This document shows, piece after piece, positions 16,078 to 25,705 of a stretch of 37,826 nucleotides of DNA; the first letter of the stretch is position 1, and each line of letters begins with the position of its first letter. The notes beneath the pieces are model-generated. The model made no database searches. It saw only the letters and a program-made list of their open reading frames with translations, and was not told where the DNA came from. A program made the position numbers and the translations under genes. This DNA is from an uncultured Prevotellaceae bacterium (lineage in GTDB: Bacteria; Bacteroidota; Bacteroidia; Bacteroidales; Bacteroidaceae), in the NCBI GenBank assembly GCA_902780635.1, contig CACZGH010000034.1:1-37826 (forward strand), written 5' to 3'.

Positions 16078-19000
16078 ATGATGAAAAAGAACATTATCAC
16101 CACATTGTTGCTGTCGCTGACAGTCTTTGTGGTTCAGGCTCAGCGCACCACCGACCTGCTTGACCGCGGGTTGGTGGCTGTGCCTTCTGGTACAGGCAGT
16201 TTCGTGAGCTGGCGTATTTTTGCTGAGGAATATTATGACACGCAGTACAATCTCTATCGTGACGGTGTGCGTATCAATCCCTCGCCGCTCAGTGTCTCCT
16301 GTTTAGTTGATCCATCTGGCACGGCAGGAAGCAAGTATCAGGTGGCCGCCGTGGTGCGCGGTGTGGAGCAGGAGCGCTCCGCCGAGGTCACACGACTCTC
16401 ATCACAGTATATACAGTTTGCCGTCCAGCCGATTCTCTCCCGCCGCGGCACCGACATCTCAGGCGACTACAGCATCAATGACATCGCCTTGGCTGATGTT
16501 GACGGCGATGGCGTGTCGGAGTTTCTTGTCAAGCGCAACTACAACCTCGACTCCGACGCCACAGGTCCTTGTCCCGTGGCCAATGACTCTGCTTTCAATT
16601 TTCTGGAGTGCTATAATATCAAAGGCGACCGGTTGTGGTATATCGACCTCGGTCCCAATATGTGCAGCGGTCCTGATGAGCAGTATGACATCGTGGGTTA
16701 TGACTGGGATGGCGACGGCAAGGCGGAGGTGCTTATGCGTGGCGCAGACAACATGATTATTTATCACCCTGATGGCACGAAGACAGAGGTGGGAAATATG
16801 AATGTCAACACCCGCAACACAGTGACCCATACCGCCAACATGACCTATACCAATACAGGTGCTGAATATCTGCTGTATATGGAGGGCGCCACCGCCAAAC
16901 CCTATTCTATTGGCCCCAGTGGCGCCAAGTGGATGTCTTATCCCTTGCCACGTGGCGATGCCAACGATTGGGGAGATGGCTATGGCCACCGCTCTACGAA
17001 GCACTATTTCGGAGCACCTTTTCTCGATGGACGGCATCCCTACATTTTCCTGGGGCGTGGTTGCTACACCAAGCATCATTTCAAGGCGTTCTCCGTCAAT
17101 CCCCAGACCCATTTGCTCACACTTTACTGGGAATGGAAGAGTGGCAACTCTGGTCCCTATTTCGGTCAAGGATACCATAATTACGGTATAGCCGATGTCG
17201 ACTGGGACGGGCGCGACGAGATCGTCTTTGGCTCGATGGTCATCGACGACAATGGCCAGGGACTTTCCACCACAGGTCTTGGGCATGGCGACGCACAGCA
17301 CTGCAGCGACTTCGACCCCTACCGTCATGGTCAGGAGATTTTCACATGCAACGAGAGCAGCCCTGCTATGAACTACCGTGACGCCACCACCTCCAAGATT
17401 TACTACCGACTGCAGTCCACCAGTGATGACGGACGTGCCCTCTGTGGCAACTTCTCCAATGATTATCCTGGTTGTATCGGTCACTCGTCGCAGTCGGGTG
17501 TGGTCTCTACAGTTGCTGATAAAGTGATTTCTGGCGCACCATCGGGCTTTACCAACAATTTCCGCATCTACTGGGACGGCGACCTCCTCGAAGAGGGACT
17601 CGACGGAGCCAGCAGCCGCGAGGGTGCCAGCCGTGTTTGTAAGGCCGATGGCACCACTGTTTTCACGGCCACAGGCACAGCCAATTGCAACTGGACAAAG
17701 AACACCCCCTCAGCCACCGGCGATATCTTAGGCGACTGGCGTGAGGAGATTGTGGCGCGTACCAGCGACAACCGATACATCCGTGTCTATACCACCAACC
17801 TGGCGACCCCCTGGCGCAATTACACCCTTTGGCATGACCATCAGTACCGTCAGGGCATGGTGTGGGAGTCGATGGGTTACAACCAGCCGCCGCATGCCAG
17901 TTACTTCCTTGGCGAACTGGAGAAGATCACCGTGGCACCACCGCCCCTCACTATGACCGGCCGCACCGAGATAGCCAACGGCGGCGTCATCGACGCATCG
18001 TATGACGGCCAACACGTCATTGTATGTGAAACCAACGACACCCATGTCTCCGTCTCTGAAGGTGCAAAACCCTGGGTGGCCACGTTCAACGTGCCGTCAT
18101 GGGTGCAAGGCACCAACAGCACCAACACCGCTGGCAATCCCAAGATCAATTATGTATACTACACCTGTACTGTTGAGGGTGGAGCTTTCGATGGAAAGAC
18201 ACGTCTTGTCAAACAAGGCGATGGTATCCTGCGTCTGCCTAAGGTGGAGCAGAAATACACTGGCAACACAGACATTTGGGCCGGTGTGGTCGAATTTGAC
18301 GGCACTTTGCTCCAATCGACCTTGTGGCTCAATCGCTTTGCTGAGTTGAACAGCGATGGTGGCGCTTTCCGTAGTATCAAGATGGACTATGACGCCAAAT
18401 TGCGTCCAGGCCACTCCGACCATAAGGGCACGATCAGTACTGACTCGCTTATGCAAGGCTTTGGTTCACGTGTCATTTTCGATCTCTATGACGACCTCAC
18501 CGCCGACCAAGTCAACGCAAGGTTCCTCTCAATAGAGACCAAAGACTGGAAATACGGTCCGGAATACCTCACCCCCGTTTTCGAGTTTGTCTGCCATGAC
18601 AGCGACACCCCACAAGTTGGTCGCTATCTGCTGGGCGAGGTGGGAAAGGTGGAAGGCAATATTGACGACATCCGCATCCTTGGCTTAGGCACCAAGATGA
18701 AGAGCGCGCTCGCTTATGAGGATGGACGGCTTTATCTTGATATCAGCAGTATGCGCGACAATGGCGACATCTACTGGACGGGTACGGTAAGCGACACCTG
18801 GGATGTGGCTGCCACGGAGAATTTCACCAACGTCAGTGGCGAGCAGGATAGTTTCGTCTCCGGCGATAATGTCCACTTCACTGATAACGCATCACAGTTC
18901 AATGTGGTCTTGTCAGGTGAAATTGAGGCCGACAGCATTATCGTCGACAACAATGACAATCCTTACACCTTCAAGGGCTCTGGCTCACTGGTGGGTAAGA

Positions 19001-20598
19001 CCACTTTGGTGAAGCGTGGCACCGGTACTCTCAATGTCACTACCGACAACACTTACACCGGTGGCACACGCATCTCGGGCGGTACCGTCTCCGTCTCATC
19101 CTTGTCCAACGCCAATCAGGCGAAGGGCAATCTGGGAGCGGTCTCCACCCTGGCCTCAAAGTTTGTCATTGAGAATGGAGCCGAGTTGCGCACCACGACA
19201 GCAGTCACCAACGGTTCTTCTATCCAGTTGCTCGGTGAGGAAGGTGGTGTCATCTCCAACTTCGGCGATTTCATCGTCGACCGTGCTATGACGGGCACCA
19301 CACTCACCAAGAAAGGCTCTGGCTGGATGAAACTCAATGTCTCCAACAGCCAGTTGCAGCGTCTGGTCATCGCAGGTGGCACGGTGCAGTGTGTCAATGC
19401 TAATACACCGGCACAGACAGTGGAATTCCAGAATGGCACACTGTATGAGAACACCAGTTCGAGCTACGCCATCGATGTGCCACAAGGCAAGAAAGGCACT
19501 TGGCGTTTGGTGGACCGTGGCTCATATAGCAACAAACTGACAGGCAAGGGCAATCTCACCGTCTATTGTCCCGTCGTTGTGGGCAGTGGATGGAATGCTA
19601 CTCGCACGCAGATTCAGGGCAACTGGTCAGCCTTTGAGGGCACCATCACTTGTACGGTGCATAGCAGCGACAGCCGCTTTACCCTCGACAATAGTTATGG
19701 GATGCCTCATGGCACCTTCAATATCCCAAGTGGCGTGGAACTGCAGAACAGTGGCAAGACCTATCATATAGGAAAGGTCACAGGCACGGGCAGCCTGGGA
19801 GGCTCCTGTACATTCAGCAATGGGTCTTCTGCCGGCGCCAACACCTGGCAGGTGGGCGATGACACCAACTGGACATGGGGTGGGAAAGTCACCTCCAATG
19901 CCAACTTTGTGAAAAAAGGGCAGGGGAGAATCACCTACTCGGGCACCAGCGACCACACAGGATTTGTTACGGTCAGCGAGGGCGAGTTGTTGCTTTCATC
20001 AGGCGTCTTAGGCACAGGTCGGCTCACTGTGGCCGAGGGAGGCATCTTGTCGGGCACCAATACTACCACCCGTCCGCTCAAAAATTCAAGTGTTGTGGTC
20101 AATGGCACTCTACAACCTGGAGCTTCTGCCACCGCATACACTGGCACCCTCTTCTTTGGGGGCAAGAATGTGACCTTCAATGCCAATAGTGTCTACGAGG
20201 TGAAGGCTCATCAATGTGCCACGTCTTATTCCAGTGGATGTACCACCATTTCCGACATTGGCACCCTGACGATGAATGGTGTGCTGCGTGTCACCGTCAC
20301 CACCACACATACCTTGTCACCAGGCGACTCCATCCGGGTTTGGAGCGCACAGGCCATGAATGGAACACCCATCCTCGACATGCAGTCGGGTATCGAGTGG
20401 GATACCTCCCGCTTGTCCGAGGGACTACTCTTTGTAGTCTCGGTCTCCGATGGCATCGACTCTATCACCATGCCTCGTACAGATACCAATGATCTCTACG
20501 ACCTTAGCGGCCGTCTGATCCGCAAGAATGCCACCTCCATGGAGGGACTTCCTGCCGGTATTTATGTCCGCAATGGGCGAAAGATTGTGGTGAAGTGA
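16078..20598 (+). CDS. PL11-like rhamnogalacturonan lyase with autotransporter-like repeats and T9SS-type C-terminus
   Basis: A 1506-residue exported enzyme. Residues 1-22 are a signal peptide. Residues about 22-620 match rhamnogalacturonan endolyases (PL11): RTTDLLDRGLVAV, then the calcium-binding beta-propeller blades DIALADVDGDGVSEF, YDWDGDGKAEVLMRG and IADVDWDGRDEI. These cut the rhamnogalacturonan I backbone of pectin by elimination. Residues about 700-1450 carry beta-strand repeats with the autotransporter-associated pattern LVKxGxGxL...TYTGGTxI..GTV, seen clearly near 708, 980 and 1270. The last 35 residues (DLYDLSGRLIRK ... GIYVRNGRKIVVK) resemble a type IX secretion sorting domain. 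It ends in a strong terminator. The combination of lyase, long repeat spacer and sorting tail suggests a surface-displayed pectin-degrading enzyme. Confidence 0.85.
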   Translation: MMKKNIITTLLLSLTVFVVQAQRTTDLLDRGLVAVPSGTGSFVSWRIFAEEYYDTQYNLYRDGVRINPSPLSVSCLVDPSGTAGSKYQVAAVVRGVEQERSAEVTRLSSQYIQFAVQPILSRRGTDISGDYSINDIALADVDGDGVSEFLVKRNYNLDSDATGPCPVANDSAFNFLECYNIKGDRLWYIDLGPNMCSGPDEQYDIVGYDWDGDGKAEVLMRGADNMIIYHPDGTKTEVGNMNVNTRNTVTHTANMTYTNTGAEYLLYMEGATAKPYSIGPSGAKWMSYPLPRGDANDWGDGYGHRSTKHYFGAPFLDGRHPYIFLGRGCYTKHHFKAFSVNPQTHLLTLYWEWKSGNSGPYFGQGYHNYGIADVDWDGRDEIVFGSMVIDDNGQGLSTTGLGHGDAQHCSDFDPYRHGQEIFTCNESSPAMNYRDATTSKIYYRLQSTSDDGRALCGNFSNDYPGCIGHSSQSGVVSTVADKVISGAPSGFTNNFRIYWDGDLLEEGLDGASSREGASRVCKADGTTVFTATGTANCNWTKNTPSATGDILGDWREEIVARTSDNRYIRVYTTNLATPWRNYTLWHDHQYRQGMVWESMGYNQPPHASYFLGELEKITVAPPPLTMTGRTEIANGGVIDASYDGQHVIVCETNDTHVSVSEGAKPWVATFNVPSWVQGTNSTNTAGNPKINYVYYTCTVEGGAFDGKTRLVKQGDGILRLPKVEQKYTGNTDIWAGVVEFDGTLLQSTLWLNRFAELNSDGGAFRSIKMDYDAKLRPGHSDHKGTISTDSLMQGFGSRVIFDLYDDLTADQVNARFLSIETKDWKYGPEYLTPVFEFVCHDSDTPQVGRYLLGEVGKVEGNIDDIRILGLGTKMKSALAYEDGRLYLDISSMRDNGDIYWTGTVSDTWDVAATENFTNVSGEQDSFVSGDNVHFTDNASQFNVVLSGEIEADSIIVDNNDNPYTFKGSGSLVGKTTLVKRGTGTLNVTTDNTYTGGTRISGGTVSVSSLSNANQAKGNLGAVSTLASKFVIENGAELRTTTAVTNGSSIQLLGEEGGVISNFGDFIVDRAMTGTTLTKKGSGWMKLNVSNSQLQRLVIAGGTVQCVNANTPAQTVEFQNGTLYENTSSSYAIDVPQGKKGTWRLVDRGSYSNKLTGKGNLTVYCPVVVGSGWNATRTQIQGNWSAFEGTITCTVHSSDSRFTLDNSYGMPHGTFNIPSGVELQNSGKTYHIGKVTGTGSLGGSCTFSNGSSAGANTWQVGDDTNWTWGGKVTSNANFVKKGQGRITYSGTSDHTGFVTVSEGELLLSSGVLGTGRLTVAEGGILSGTNTTTRPLKNSSVVVNGTLQPGASATAYTGTLFFGGKNVTFNANSVYEVKAHQCATSYSSGCTTISDIGTLTMNGVLRVTVTTTHTLSPGDSIRVWSAQAMNGTPILDMQSGIEWDTSRLSEGLLFVVSVSDGIDSITMPRTDTNDLYDLSGRLIRKNATSMEGLPAGIYVRNGRKIVVK

Positions 20599-20605
20599 TA
20601 TATTA

Positions 20606-20651
20606 GAAGTTGAGGAGTTCAGACAATACTTCTGAACTCCTCAACTTTTTT
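20606..20651 (+). terminator. Rho-independent terminator after lyase gene
   Basis: A 17-bp perfect stem (20607-20623 with 20631-20647, left arm starting AAGTTGAGGAG) and a 7-nt loop, followed by Ts. The right-arm core CTTCTGAACTCC is repeated once more at about 20676. It separates the lyase from the convergent leucine-rich-repeat gene. Confidence 0.88.
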
Positions 20652-20697
20652 ATTCTTTTATTCTTTTTCTCCTGGACTTCTGAACTCCTTCAATCAA

Positions 20698-22401
20698 TCA
20701 TTCTTCTATGATTGTCTTGAATTTCTTCCAGTTTTTTGCTTTTTTGTATAGGCTGGCAAAGCCTCTTGGCACGTAGAGCGGTATTTTCTCGCTGCCGTTG
20801 CTTTTCAGTGTCGGTGGCTGTGCGCCACGGCAGACGATGCGCTGCAACTGCTCACATTTGATGAAGGGTTTGTTACCTATTTCAGTCACTGAAGCGGGGA
20901 TGACAAACTCGCGCATCGCCGAGCAGGAGCGGAAGGCCTCGTCGCCGATGGTGAGCAGCGAGTTGGGCAGTGCCAGATGGGTCATCGTGAGACAACCTCT
21001 GAACGCCTCTTTGCCGATGCTGGTGATGCCGTTGTGTAAAGCGACGGTCTGCAGCCCATTGCAGTTGCGGAAACAGCTTTCTGGTATTTTGGTCACGAGC
21101 GAAGGGATGGTAAGCATCGTAAGAGAGCCGCATTCCTGGAAGGCATGCTCTCCGATGGTTGTCAAAGAGTTGGGTAGAATGAGTCCCTGCAGCGACACAC
21201 AGTCTCGGAATGCCGAAGCGGCTATTAAGGTGAGATGCATCGGCAGATGGATGCTACGCAGATTTTTGCAACCACTGAAAGTAGAGGGAGAGATCCTGTT
21301 CACCGCTTCGGGGATCATCATTTGCTGCAATTGGGCGCAATTCATAAAGGCACCTTTCTCGATGTTATTGACCGAGGCTGGCAGCGCCACTTGTGACAGC
21401 TGGCAATAGGCGAAGGCGTTCTCAGCGATAGTGGTGATGCCATGAGGTACATTCAGCATGCCATTTTTCGCTTCCGGACAGAGCAAAAGGGTCGTCATGT
21501 CATAGTCGTAGAGCACGCCTCCCACACTGGTATATTCACGGTTGCCTTGCTCCACGTCGATCTGTTGCAGGCTGGGATTGTTACCAGGCTGTCCACCGTC
21601 GATATGTGTGTTTCTAGGGATGTAAATCTCTGTGAGGGGATTGTCGGCCAGAGCGTTCCAGCCTAGTGTTTGCAGTTGGCTGTTGAGATGGATGTCTGTC
21701 AGGCCGCACCCTCTGAAGGCCTCCTCGCCGATGATAGTGAGCGACTGTGGCAGTACGACGTGTCTGAGACGCTTGCATTCCGAGAAGGCTCTCCTTCCTA
21801 TTCTTGTCAGTGAGCGTGACAAAATGATGGTCTGCAGACGATCGCAGCGGCTGAAGGCCTCGTCGCCAATGACCCTCACGCTGCCTGGCATGTCCACTGT
21901 CTCCAGTTTTCCACAGTTGTAGAATGCATGGCGGCCAATCTCACGTGTGTATTCCGGCAGACGGATGGTCCGCAGATGGTCCATGGCAGAAAACATGTCA
22001 TTGCTGATGATGTCGCGGTCGGTGCTGTAGCTGTTCACGAAATTGGCTCTCGTGAGATCCAGATCCACATAGTTGTCGATGGAGCGCCCATTGTCATTCT
22101 TACAGGTGGTGCGGTCGCAGATTCTTTTGATGATCTTGATGTCATCTCCGTTGAGCAGACCCTCGATGGTGAGTCGCCTCACCCTGTTGATGGCATCGGG
22201 ACCGATTTTCTCTTTCAGCAGACCGGGCTTGCTGTTTCTCACATGCAGCATATCGCCCATCATGGGTGTGGTCTTCGGATGTATTGGCTTGGGTTGGGGC
22301 TGTTCTTTTTTGCCGAACGTGCGCTCTTGTGCCGCAGAGGGCATTGTCAGCCCACAGACGAAGCATAATACAATAAGGAGTCTCATGATTTTCATATCCA
22401 T
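20698..22401 (-). CDS. BspA-like leucine-rich-repeat (LRR_5) secreted protein
   Basis: An exported protein of about 567 residues. Signal peptide: MKIMRLLIVLCFVCGL followed by an Ala-rich cleavage area. From about residue 130 it carries roughly fifteen LRR_5 repeats of the form I-x-x-x-A-F-x-x-C-x-x-L-x-x-V-x-L-P-x-S-L-x-x-I, for example RHAFYNCGKLETVDMP, KEAFRGCLTMTHLALP and DEAFRSCSAMREFVIP. This is the repeat type of BspA surface proteins of Bacteroidota, which bind host or bacterial ligands. A partial 300-residue frame extends upstream to 22431; I use the ATG at 22401, with another at 22395. No clear T9SS tail is present. It is a single gene between two terminators. Confidence 0.85.
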   Translation of the reverse strand: MDMKIMRLLIVLCFVCGLTMPSAAQERTFGKKEQPQPKPIHPKTTPMMGDMLHVRNSKPGLLKEKIGPDAINRVRRLTIEGLLNGDDIKIIKRICDRTTCKNDNGRSIDNYVDLDLTRANFVNSYSTDRDIISNDMFSAMDHLRTIRLPEYTREIGRHAFYNCGKLETVDMPGSVRVIGDEAFSRCDRLQTIILSRSLTRIGRRAFSECKRLRHVVLPQSLTIIGEEAFRGCGLTDIHLNSQLQTLGWNALADNPLTEIYIPRNTHIDGGQPGNNPSLQQIDVEQGNREYTSVGGVLYDYDMTTLLLCPEAKNGMLNVPHGITTIAENAFAYCQLSQVALPASVNNIEKGAFMNCAQLQQMMIPEAVNRISPSTFSGCKNLRSIHLPMHLTLIAASAFRDCVSLQGLILPNSLTTIGEHAFQECGSLTMLTIPSLVTKIPESCFRNCNGLQTVALHNGITSIGKEAFRGCLTMTHLALPNSLLTIGDEAFRSCSAMREFVIPASVTEIGNKPFIKCEQLQRIVCRGAQPPTLKSNGSEKIPLYVPRGFASLYKKAKNWKKFKTIIEE

Positions 22402-22445
22402 TCTCTTTGTTTTTCTATGACTGGTGGACACTGATAGTGCCTATC

Positions 22446-22477
22446 CAAAAAGAGGCATCCTCTTCATGGGATGCCTC
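22446..22477 (-). terminator. Rho-independent terminator of the ribH operon
   Basis: On the minus strand GAGGCATCC pairs with GGATGCCTC (22469-22477 with 22452-22460) around 8 nt and is followed by a T run. It lies 19 nt past the ribH stop at 22496. Confidence 0.8.
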
Positions 22478-22495
22478 CTAGTAAGGTATATCAAT

Positions 22496-22972
22496 TTAAA
22501 ATTTGGCCATCTTGATGGCAACTACTGCACATTCATCACCCTTATTGCCCATCTTGCCACCACTACGGTCGCGGGCCTGGTCAAGGGTGTCGGTGGTCAA
22601 CAGACCATAGATGACAGGTATCTCGCTCTTGGCATTGAGCTGTGCGATACCGGCGGTCACACCCTGGCAGATGTAGTCGAAGTGAGGTGTCTCGCCGCGG
22701 ATGACGCTACCTAAGATGATGATGGCGTCATAGCCGCCGTTGAGGGTCATCTGGTGGGCACCGTAGATGAGCTCAAAGCTACCGGGCACGGTCTTCACAT
22801 GGATGTTCTCAGGCAGAGCGCCGTGCTTTTCGAGCGTGCTGACCGCTCCCTTGAGCAGTGCGTCGGTGATCTCGCTGTTCCATTCCGACACGACGATGCC
22901 GAAGCACATATTGCTGGCGTCGGGCACTTTAGACTCGTCGTAGGAGGAGAGGGGGTGAAGTGCTGTAGCCAT
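22496..22972 (-). CDS. ribH: 6,7-dimethyl-8-ribityllumazine synthase
   Basis: A 158-residue riboflavin biosynthesis enzyme that joins 5-amino-6-ribitylamino-uracil and dihydroxybutanone phosphate. Family motifs are present in order: [47 protein letters not shown] with the catalytic histidine, and [16 protein letters not shown]. The length is as expected. The start codon overlaps the stop of the TPR gene by 1 nt (TAATG), so the two are coupled. A terminator follows at once. It probably forms the usual cytosolic capsid-like multimer. Confidence is high. Confidence 0.97.
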   Translation of the reverse strand: MATALHPLSSYDESKVPDASNMCFGIVVSEWNSEITDALLKGAVSTLEKHGALPENIHVKTVPGSFELIYGAHQMTLNGGYDAIIILGSVIRGETPHFDYICQGVTAGIAQLNAKSEIPVIYGLLTTDTLDQARDRSGGKMGNKGDECAVVAIKMAKF

Positions 22973-23670
22973 TATTTTGTCAGATATTCTATGTATTTGT
23001 CCACATCCTGCTGTACAGGTGAACCAAGATATTTGGCTTTGATGTCCTGGAAGATTTTCAGGGCCTCATCATTCTTCTTCTGGTCGATCAGGATGATGGC
23101 GGCTTTCTGAAGAGCGATGGGAGAAACAGTGTTGTTGTAGCCAGTTGTGGTGGCTTTGTCTGCCATGCTGGCGGCTTTCTTGAAAGCGTCGATGGCTTTG
23201 TCCAGCTGCTTCACGTTGGCGTAGGCGTCACCCACAGCCACCATGGCGAGGGGGCTCACCATCATGTCGTCTTTGGTGTCGAAGTCATCAAGATATTTCA
23301 CAGCCTCTTGCCACTTGTCCTGCTTGGCATAGCAAAGACCTGCATAGAGCTTGGCCAGGTTGCCGGCCTTGGTGCTGCTATAGTCGTTGGCTATCTGGAT
23401 GAAGCCGGGAGCACCCAGACTGTCACCCTTCAGGGCCTTGTCAAAGTTTTGCATCATGAAGAGCTCCTGACACTTGGCCAGAGCGGTGCTGGCTTTCTCG
23501 TTGCGAGACTCAGCGTAGTTGTTATACATGGTGATGGCTACGATCAGCACGACCAGAGCCACCAGACAACCAATAATAGCCTTCTTGTACTTCTCAAAGA
23601 AGGCTTCCGACTTGTTAAGGGCTTCATTCATCTCCTGATTGCCCTTTGTTGCTTTTTTCTGTTTTGCCAT
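22972..23670 (-). CDS. Membrane-anchored TPR protein (YfgM-like)
   Basis: A 232-residue protein with one N-terminal membrane segment ([20 protein letters not shown], about residues 27-48) after a lysine-rich cytosolic start ([11 protein letters not shown]), then a tetratricopeptide-like region. The TPR helices show as [48 protein letters not shown] and [15 protein letters not shown]. This arrangement resembles YfgM-type proteins that assist translocation or folding at the inner membrane. I start at the ATG 23670; a longer frame upstream to 23712 has no conserved content. It is coupled to ribH by a 1-nt overlap, a pairing seen in other Bacteroidota. Confidence 0.85.
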   Translation of the reverse strand: MAKQKKATKGNQEMNEALNKSEAFFEKYKKAIIGCLVALVVLIVAITMYNNYAESRNEKASTALAKCQELFMMQNFDKALKGDSLGAPGFIQIANDYSSTKAGNLAKLYAGLCYAKQDKWQEAVKYLDDFDTKDDMMVSPLAMVAVGDAYANVKQLDKAIDAFKKAASMADKATTTGYNNTVSPIALQKAAIILIDQKKNDEALKIFQDIKAKYLGSPVQQDVDKYIEYLTK

Positions 23671-23722
23671 TATTTTTTTATTAAGTTTTGTATTCAAAAT
23701 AGGGGTGCGCAAAATTGCGACG

Positions 23723-23730
23723 CAAAATTA
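23723..23730 (-). promoter_or_regulatory. -7 promoter element for TPR-ribH operon
   Basis: TAATTTTG on the minus strand, a TAnnTTTG match about 53 nt upstream of the ATG at 23670. No clear -33 TTTG at the usual spacing. Confidence 0.4.
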
Positions 23731-23792
23731 CTTATTTTATCCCATATACTGAAATTTTTAAAGACTTTTTTCATTTTTATCCATAATTCTTG

Positions 23793-23800
23793 TACCTTTG
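23793..23800 (+). promoter_or_regulatory. -7 promoter element for recF
   Basis: TACCTTTG matches the Bacteroidota -7 consensus exactly, 31 nt upstream of the recF ATG. It also argues against the longer reading frame beginning at 23798, which would start inside the promoter. Confidence 0.55.
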
Positions 23801-23830
23801 CTGAGAAAAACAGCGAGGCAAGGCATCAGC

Positions 23831-24952
23831 ATGACACTTCAGCGTATTTCCATCATGAACTATAAAAACATCTTGGCGGCAACGGTCGACTTGTCGCCGA
23901 AGATGAATTGTCTCATAGGAAGCAATGGGATGGGGAAGACCAATTTCCTGGACGCCATCTATTTCCTGTCCTTCTGTCGTAGTGCTTTCAACGTCATCGA
24001 CTCGCAGACTATCACCCACGACCGCGACTTCTTCGTCATCGAAGGCTTTTATACCAACGAACGCGGTGAGGAAGAGCAGGTCTACTGTGGGATGAAGCGC
24101 GGACAGAAGAAGCATTTCAAGCGCAACAAGAAAGAGTACAAACGACTCTCGGAGCATATCGGACTGTTGCCGCTCATTCTGGTGTCTCCCTCCGACACGC
24201 TCATCATTGATGGAGGCAGTGAGGAACGGCGCCGGTTGATGGATGTGGTCATCGCACAGTATGACAACACTTATATCTACGCGCTCAACAATTACAACAA
24301 GGCGTTGCAGCAGCGCAATGCCCTGCTCAAAATGGAAGAGGAGCCCGACCCAGAACTGCTCGACATCTGGGAGCGGCAGATGGCTACTGAGGGCGAACGT
24401 ATCTATGCGCTCCGCCATCAGTTCATAGAAGAGTTTATTCCTGTCTTCCAGCAGATCTATCAGACCATCTGCGACCAACGGGAGGTGGTGTCGGTGGAAT
24501 ATATCTCTCATTGTCAGCGCGGACCGCTCTTGGAGGTCATCCAGCGTGACCGTATGAAAGACCGAGCCGTGGGCTACTCGCTGCATGGCATTCACCGCGA
24601 CGACCTCGACCTGCGCATCGGTGGCTACCCGATGAAGCGGGAGGGCAGTCAGGGGCAGAGCAAGTCGTTTGCCATTGCCCTCAAACTGGCGCAGTTTGAC
24701 TTTCTCCGCCGCACCAACAGCCGCACCACACCCCTGTTGCTGCTTGACGACATCTTCGACAAACTCGATGCGCATCGGGTGGAGCAGATCGTTAAGGTGG
24801 TGTCGGGTGACGACTTCGGACAAATTTTCATCACTGATACCAATCGTGATCATCTGAATCAAATCTTACACCATTACTCTTTCGACTATAAAATATTCTC
24901 CGTGGAGAATGGTGACATCACACTCAAAGAGTCCAACGATGTTCAGACGTGA
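23831..24952 (+). CDS. recF: DNA replication and repair protein RecF
   Basis: A 373-residue ATPase that loads RecA at gaps with RecO and RecR. The Walker A motif is IGSNGMGKTN (residues 29-38). The signature REGSQGQSKSFAIALKLAQ precedes the Walker B stretch LLLLDDIFDKLD. The ATG at 23831 gives the conserved start MTLQRISIMNYKN. The DciA-like gene starts 14 nt before its stop, so the two are coupled. This recF/DUF721 pairing is common in bacteria. Divergent from the TPR-ribH operon. Confidence high. Confidence 0.96.
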   Translation: MTLQRISIMNYKNILAATVDLSPKMNCLIGSNGMGKTNFLDAIYFLSFCRSAFNVIDSQTITHDRDFFVIEGFYTNERGEEEQVYCGMKRGQKKHFKRNKKEYKRLSEHIGLLPLILVSPSDTLIIDGGSEERRRLMDVVIAQYDNTYIYALNNYNKALQQRNALLKMEEEPDPELLDIWERQMATEGERIYALRHQFIEEFIPVFQQIYQTICDQREVVSVEYISHCQRGPLLEVIQRDRMKDRAVGYSLHGIHRDDLDLRIGGYPMKREGSQGQSKSFAIALKLAQFDFLRRTNSRTTPLLLLDDIFDKLDAHRVEQIVKVVSGDDFGQIFITDTNRDHLNQILHHYSFDYKIFSVENGDITLKESNDVQT

Positions 24953-25229
24953 GGTACAACCCTTCGGGAGCTTGCTCGACCTCTATTTGCGAGAAGCAGG
25001 CCTGGAGACACCGCTACTACAGCGGCGCCTGCTCGATGCATGGCCCAAGGTGGCTGGCGATCTAGTGGCTCGCTACACGGTGGAGAAGCACATCTACAAC
25101 CAGACCCTGATGGTGAAAATAAGCAACCCGGCTCTCCGTGCCGACCTCTCGATGATGCGCACACAGTATGTCAAACAACTCAATGCCGCTGTCGGGGCCA
25201 CCATCATCGCCGACGTGAGGTTTTATTAG
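24939..25229 (+). CDS. DUF721 / DciA-like protein
   Basis: A 96-residue DUF721 protein. The family block is visible: GSLLDLYLREAGLETPL, the LLDAWPKVAGDLVARYT motif, and the beta strand MVKISNPALRADLSM. DUF721 includes DciA, the helicase-loading factor that replaces DnaC in most bacteria. The ATG at 24939 overlaps the recF stop by 14 nt; a frame up to 24909 exists but covers conserved recF sequence. Position after recF supports a DNA-replication role. Confidence 0.85.
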   Translation: MFRREVQPFGSLLDLYLREAGLETPLLQRRLLDAWPKVAGDLVARYTVEKHIYNQTLMVKISNPALRADLSMMRTQYVKQLNAAVGATIIADVRFY

Positions 25230-25267
25230 AGACCTCCCCCCGGCTCGATACCTCCCCCAGTTCTGTT

Positions 25268-25288
25268 TGTTGCTATATCATAGCAACA
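25268..25288. promoter_or_regulatory. Hairpin / palindrome upstream of ridA-queC
   Basis: TGTTGCTAT pairs perfectly with ATAGCAACA around ATC. There is no T run, so it is not a typical terminator. It lies 42 nt before ridA and could be an operator or leader hairpin. A preQ1 riboswitch was considered and not supported. Confidence 0.4.
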
Positions 25289-25330
25289 CCCCTTACATCA
25301 AAAACTCAAACCCATAAAAAATAAAGACTC

Positions 25331-25705
25331 ATGCCACAAATTAGCACAGAAAAGGCTCCTGCAGCCATCGGTCCTTACAGCCAGGCCATCGAGGCCAATG
25401 GATTTGTTTTCGCTTCAGGTCAACTGCCTATCGACCCGGCCACGGGTGCCTTCCCCGAAGGTGGTGTCAAGGAGCAGACCCGCCAGTCGATTCTCAATGC
25501 ACAGGCAATCCTCGCTGCAGCTGGTCTCTCACTTTCCAATGTGGTGAAAACCACCGTCTTCCTCGCCGATATGGGCGACTTCGCTGCGATGAACGAGGTT
25601 TATGCCTCCTTCTTCACCAGTCCCTTCCCAGCACGCTCTGCCGTGGCTGTCAAGACATTGCCTAAAGGTGCATTGGTGGAAATAGAATGTATCGCAGCCA
25701 AATGA
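25331..25705 (+). CDS. ridA: RidA family reactive intermediate deaminase
   Basis: A 124-residue RidA/YjgF protein that hydrolyses reactive enamine/imine intermediates made by PLP enzymes to ketoacids. The family features are clear: GPYSQAIEANGFVFASGQLP, GVKEQTRQSILNAQAIL, VVKTTVFLADM, and the C-terminal PARSAVAVKTLPKGALVEIE with the substrate-binding arginine. Length is standard. Its stop overlaps the queC start (ATGA at 25702-25705), so it is probably the first gene of a two-gene operon. Confidence 0.95.
   Translation: MPQISTEKAPAAIGPYSQAIEANGFVFASGQLPIDPATGAFPEGGVKEQTRQSILNAQAILAAAGLSLSNVVKTTVFLADMGDFAAMNEVYASFFTSPFPARSAVAVKTLPKGALVEIECIAAK

Noticed and set aside
25230-25330. preQ1 riboswitch before ridA-queC
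   Set aside because: The hairpin and A-rich tail superficially fit, but the conserved CU-rich loop and pairing of the preQ1-I motif are not found.
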